Of a stretch of 64,000 nt of DNA, positions 62,082-64,000 are shown one piece after another; the stretch's first letter is position 1, and every line of letters starts with the position of its first letter. Under the pieces are notes generated by a model that was not told where the DNA came from, did not search any database, and saw only the letters and a program-made list of their open reading frames with translations. Where the stretch lies: the NCBI RefSeq assembly GCF_006874475.1, contig NZ_VIRM01000031.1, forward strand, positions 1 to 64,000, read 5' to 3'. Source of the stretch: Microbispora hainanensis. GTDB lineage: Bacteria > Actinomycetota > Actinomycetes > Streptosporangiales > Streptosporangiaceae. Position numbers and translations under genes: made by a program.

Positions 62082-63992
62082 CTATCCGACATGCACCCGG
62101 GGACGGATCTCGGGATCCGGCTCCGCCTCCCGCAGGATCTCGCGGGTCATCGCCGGGACGTCGCCCACTCCGAACACCAGGTAACGAAGCATCGCGGCGA
62201 CGGGGTTCTCCTCGGCCCAGTGGAAGTAGATGTGCGGCAGCTTGAGGAAGCGGTTCCGGATGTAGAGCAGCAGGGCGGCCAGCGCGTTCGGGATCGAGGA
62301 GCTCTCCAGACGGAGGATCCGGTGCCCGTACCGCTCCTCGCCCCGGACGCGCAGCTCTGTCAGGAACTCCGACGCGTCCGGGACGGCGGCCTCCACGAAC
62401 AGCACCGGCGTGTCGGGATCCAGCCGGTGGTTGCGCCACTGCTCACGCAGCTTCTCCTCGTACTCCGCCCGGTCGCACCGCTGCGGCTCGTGGGCGACCA
62501 GGTGGACCTCGTTGCCGGGCACCTCGCGGAGGAACCGCTCCGCCAGGGGGTCGAGGACCACGCGGGTGACCCGCAGCTCGGTGGACCGGGTCGCCCGGGA
62601 GATCAGCGAGGTGACCACGATGGCCGCGACGAAGAACGACGCGATCTTCACACCGTCCGGCCGCTCGATCACGTTCGCCACCAGCGTGTAGGTCAAGACG
62701 AGGGCGATGGCCGCGTACGCCGCCGCCGCGCGCCTGCCACGCCGGTGGGCCGAGATCGTGACCGCGACGGCCGCCGAGAGGATCAGCACGAGGACTCCGG
62801 TGGCGTACGCGCCGCCCTGCGCCGTCACGCTCGCCTGGAAGATCACGGTGATGGCGAACGCGACGGCCGTGAAGACCAGGACAAGCGGCCGGACCGCCCG
62901 CGTCCAGTCGGGGGCCATGCCATACCGGGGAAGGTAGCGGGGAACGAGGTTGAGCAGGCCCGCCATCGCGGAAGCGCCGGCGAACCACAGGATCGCGATC
63001 GTGCTCACGTCGTAGAACGTGCCGAACCCGTTCCCGAGGTAGGCGTGAGCCAGGTACGCCAATGCCCGGCCGTTGGCCCTGCCGCCCTCCCGGAACTCCC
63101 GCAGCGGGATCAGCACGGTCGTGACGAAGCTGCTGGCGATCAGGAAGACGCTCATGACCAGGGCCACCGTCGTCAGCAGCCTCTTGGCCCCCCTGATCCG
63201 CCCCGGCAGGTCCCCCTTGATCAGCGGCATGACGGCCACCCCGGTCTCGAACCCGGACAGGCCGAGGGCGAGCTTGGGCATGACGAGCAGGGACAGCAGC
63301 ACCATCGACGCCGGCCCGCCGTGCGAGGACAGCAGAGCCTGCTTCCAGTCGGCGATCAGGACGGGCCGGTCGGCGACATGGAGCACGGCTGCCGCCACCA
63401 CCACGACGTTGAGCGACAGGTAGACGCCCACGAGGACGACGGCGAGGCCGATCGCCTCGCTGAATCCCATCAGGAACACGGCGCCGAGCAGCGCCAGCAG
63501 GCCGAGCGTCACGGCGACCTGGTGCCCCTGGAGGGCACGCGGCACGAAGGGGTTCTCCAGGATGTGCGCTGCCGCGTCGGCCGCCGACAGCGTCATCGTG
63601 ATCACGAAGTCGGTGGCCGCGAACCCGAGCAGCACCAGGACGAACAGCTTGCCCCACCACCTCGGGGCGAGCCGTTCGAGCATCGCGACCGAGCCCTGGC
63701 CGTGCGGACTCTCCATCGCGACCCGCCGGTAGACCGGCAGCGCGCCGAACAGCGTCAGCGCGACAAGGAACAACGTCGCGACGGGCGACAGCAGGCCCGC
63801 CGCCAGCGCGGCGATCCCCGGCTGGTAGCCCAGGGTGGAGAAGTAGTCGAGACCGGTGAGGCACATGACCCGCCACCAGGCATGCCGCCTGTGCGGCGCC
63901 TCCACCACGTGGGGCCCTGCGGGCATCACGTCCTCGTGCTGAAGCCCCTCCAGGAGCCAGGAACGGACCCTGTCCCTGGTCCTGGTCGCCAT
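62082..63992 (-). CDS. APC-superfamily transporter, amino acid permease-like
   Basis: 636 residues with the start ATG eight bases from the right edge, so a start further upstream is possible. About 12 membrane helices, opening with [20 protein letters not shown], then [34 protein letters not shown] and [20 protein letters not shown] cytoplasmic C-terminal domain of about 150 residues follows ([39 protein letters not shown]), as in many large APC members. The substrate is probably an amino acid or a cation; not determined. Translation ends in TAG, after which the frame stays open. Confidence 0.83.
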   Translation of the reverse strand: MATRTRDRVRSWLLEGLQHEDVMPAGPHVVEAPHRRHAWWRVMCLTGLDYFSTLGYQPGIAALAAGLLSPVATLFLVALTLFGALPVYRRVAMESPHGQGSVAMLERLAPRWWGKLFVLVLLGFAATDFVITMTLSAADAAAHILENPFVPRALQGHQVAVTLGLLALLGAVFLMGFSEAIGLAVVLVGVYLSLNVVVVAAAVLHVADRPVLIADWKQALLSSHGGPASMVLLSLLVMPKLALGLSGFETGVAVMPLIKGDLPGRIRGAKRLLTTVALVMSVFLIASSFVTTVLIPLREFREGGRANGRALAYLAHAYLGNGFGTFYDVSTIAILWFAGASAMAGLLNLVPRYLPRYGMAPDWTRAVRPLVLVFTAVAFAITVIFQASVTAQGGAYATGVLVLILSAAVAVTISAHRRGRRAAAAYAAIALVLTYTLVANVIERPDGVKIASFFVAAIVVTSLISRATRSTELRVTRVVLDPLAERFLREVPGNEVHLVAHEPQRCDRAEYEEKLREQWRNHRLDPDTPVLFVEAAVPDASEFLTELRVRGEERYGHRILRLESSSIPNALAALLLYIRNRFLKLPHIYFHWAEENPVAAMLRYLVFGVGDVPAMTREILREAEPDPEIRPRVHVG

Positions 63993-64000
63993 GCCGCCCA

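Overview
The window is high-GC DNA (most third codon positions are G or C) with GTG and TTG starts, genes coupled by ATGA, GTGA or TGATG overlaps, a CPBP protease, Lrp, GntR and LacI-type control, and Tat or lipoprotein signals on binding proteins. This points to a filamentous actinomycete (Streptomyces or Streptosporangium-like). I cannot name the genus. No tRNA, rRNA, CRISPR array or intact mobile element was seen.

Layout. 1-6.1 kb: a frameshifted TPR protein, a small Cys-rich protein, a GNAT/acyl-CoA ligase fusion and a small unknown. 6.1-7 kb: a CPBP protease. 7.1-16.2 kb (minus): a nine-gene operon with creatininase-family hydrolase, SDR, M20 and M19 peptidases, DUF885 peptidase, alpha/beta hydrolase, aspartoacylase-like deacylase, MaoC hydratase and HpcH/CitE lyase. 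16.4-17 kb: an Lrp regulator on the other strand. 17.1-26.9 kb (minus): a second nine-gene operon with a peptide-type ABC importer, an isoaspartyl-peptidase-like Ntn hydrolase, an M55 D-aminopeptidase, methylaspartate ammonia-lyase and a class III CoA-transferase. 27.1-30.4 kb: a ketopantoate reductase-like/amidase fusion and a zinc alcohol dehydrogenase. 30.6-33.3 kb: a CopC-like, cupredoxin-like and polytopic membrane protein trio. 33.7-36 kb: a secreted glycosidase behind a LacI-like operator cluster. 36.1-44.5 kb (minus): a carbohydrate-type ABC importer with two different ATPases plus an aldehyde dehydrogenase and an iron alcohol dehydrogenase, next to a GntR regulator, a DJ-1 protein and an alpha/beta hydrolase on the plus strand. 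47.4-47.7 kb: relics of alternative ribosomal protein genes. 47.8-56.1 kb: a second peptide importer operon with an M20 deacylase and a FadR-type regulator. 56.2-57.8 kb: an ISL3 relic, a CsoR-like operator, a His-rich DUF4396 protein and a tiny secreted Cys-rich peptide. 58-64 kb: a membrane protein, a PsiE-like protein, a glycogen-debranching-type enzyme and an APC-type transporter.

How the genes work together. The two operons either side of the Lrp gene supply, between them, the four enzymes that turn 3-methylaspartate into mesaconate, mesaconyl-CoA, a methylmalyl- or citramalyl-CoA, and finally C2/C3 central metabolites. They sit with a peptide importer and an unusually varied set of peptidases and amidohydrolases. 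My main inference is a dedicated uptake and breakdown route for a peptide or amide that releases methylaspartate or a close relative. No glutamate mutase is present here. A second theme is metal handling: CopC/cupredoxin genes, a CsoR-like operator before a His-rich membrane protein, and a 24-residue mature peptide with six cysteines.
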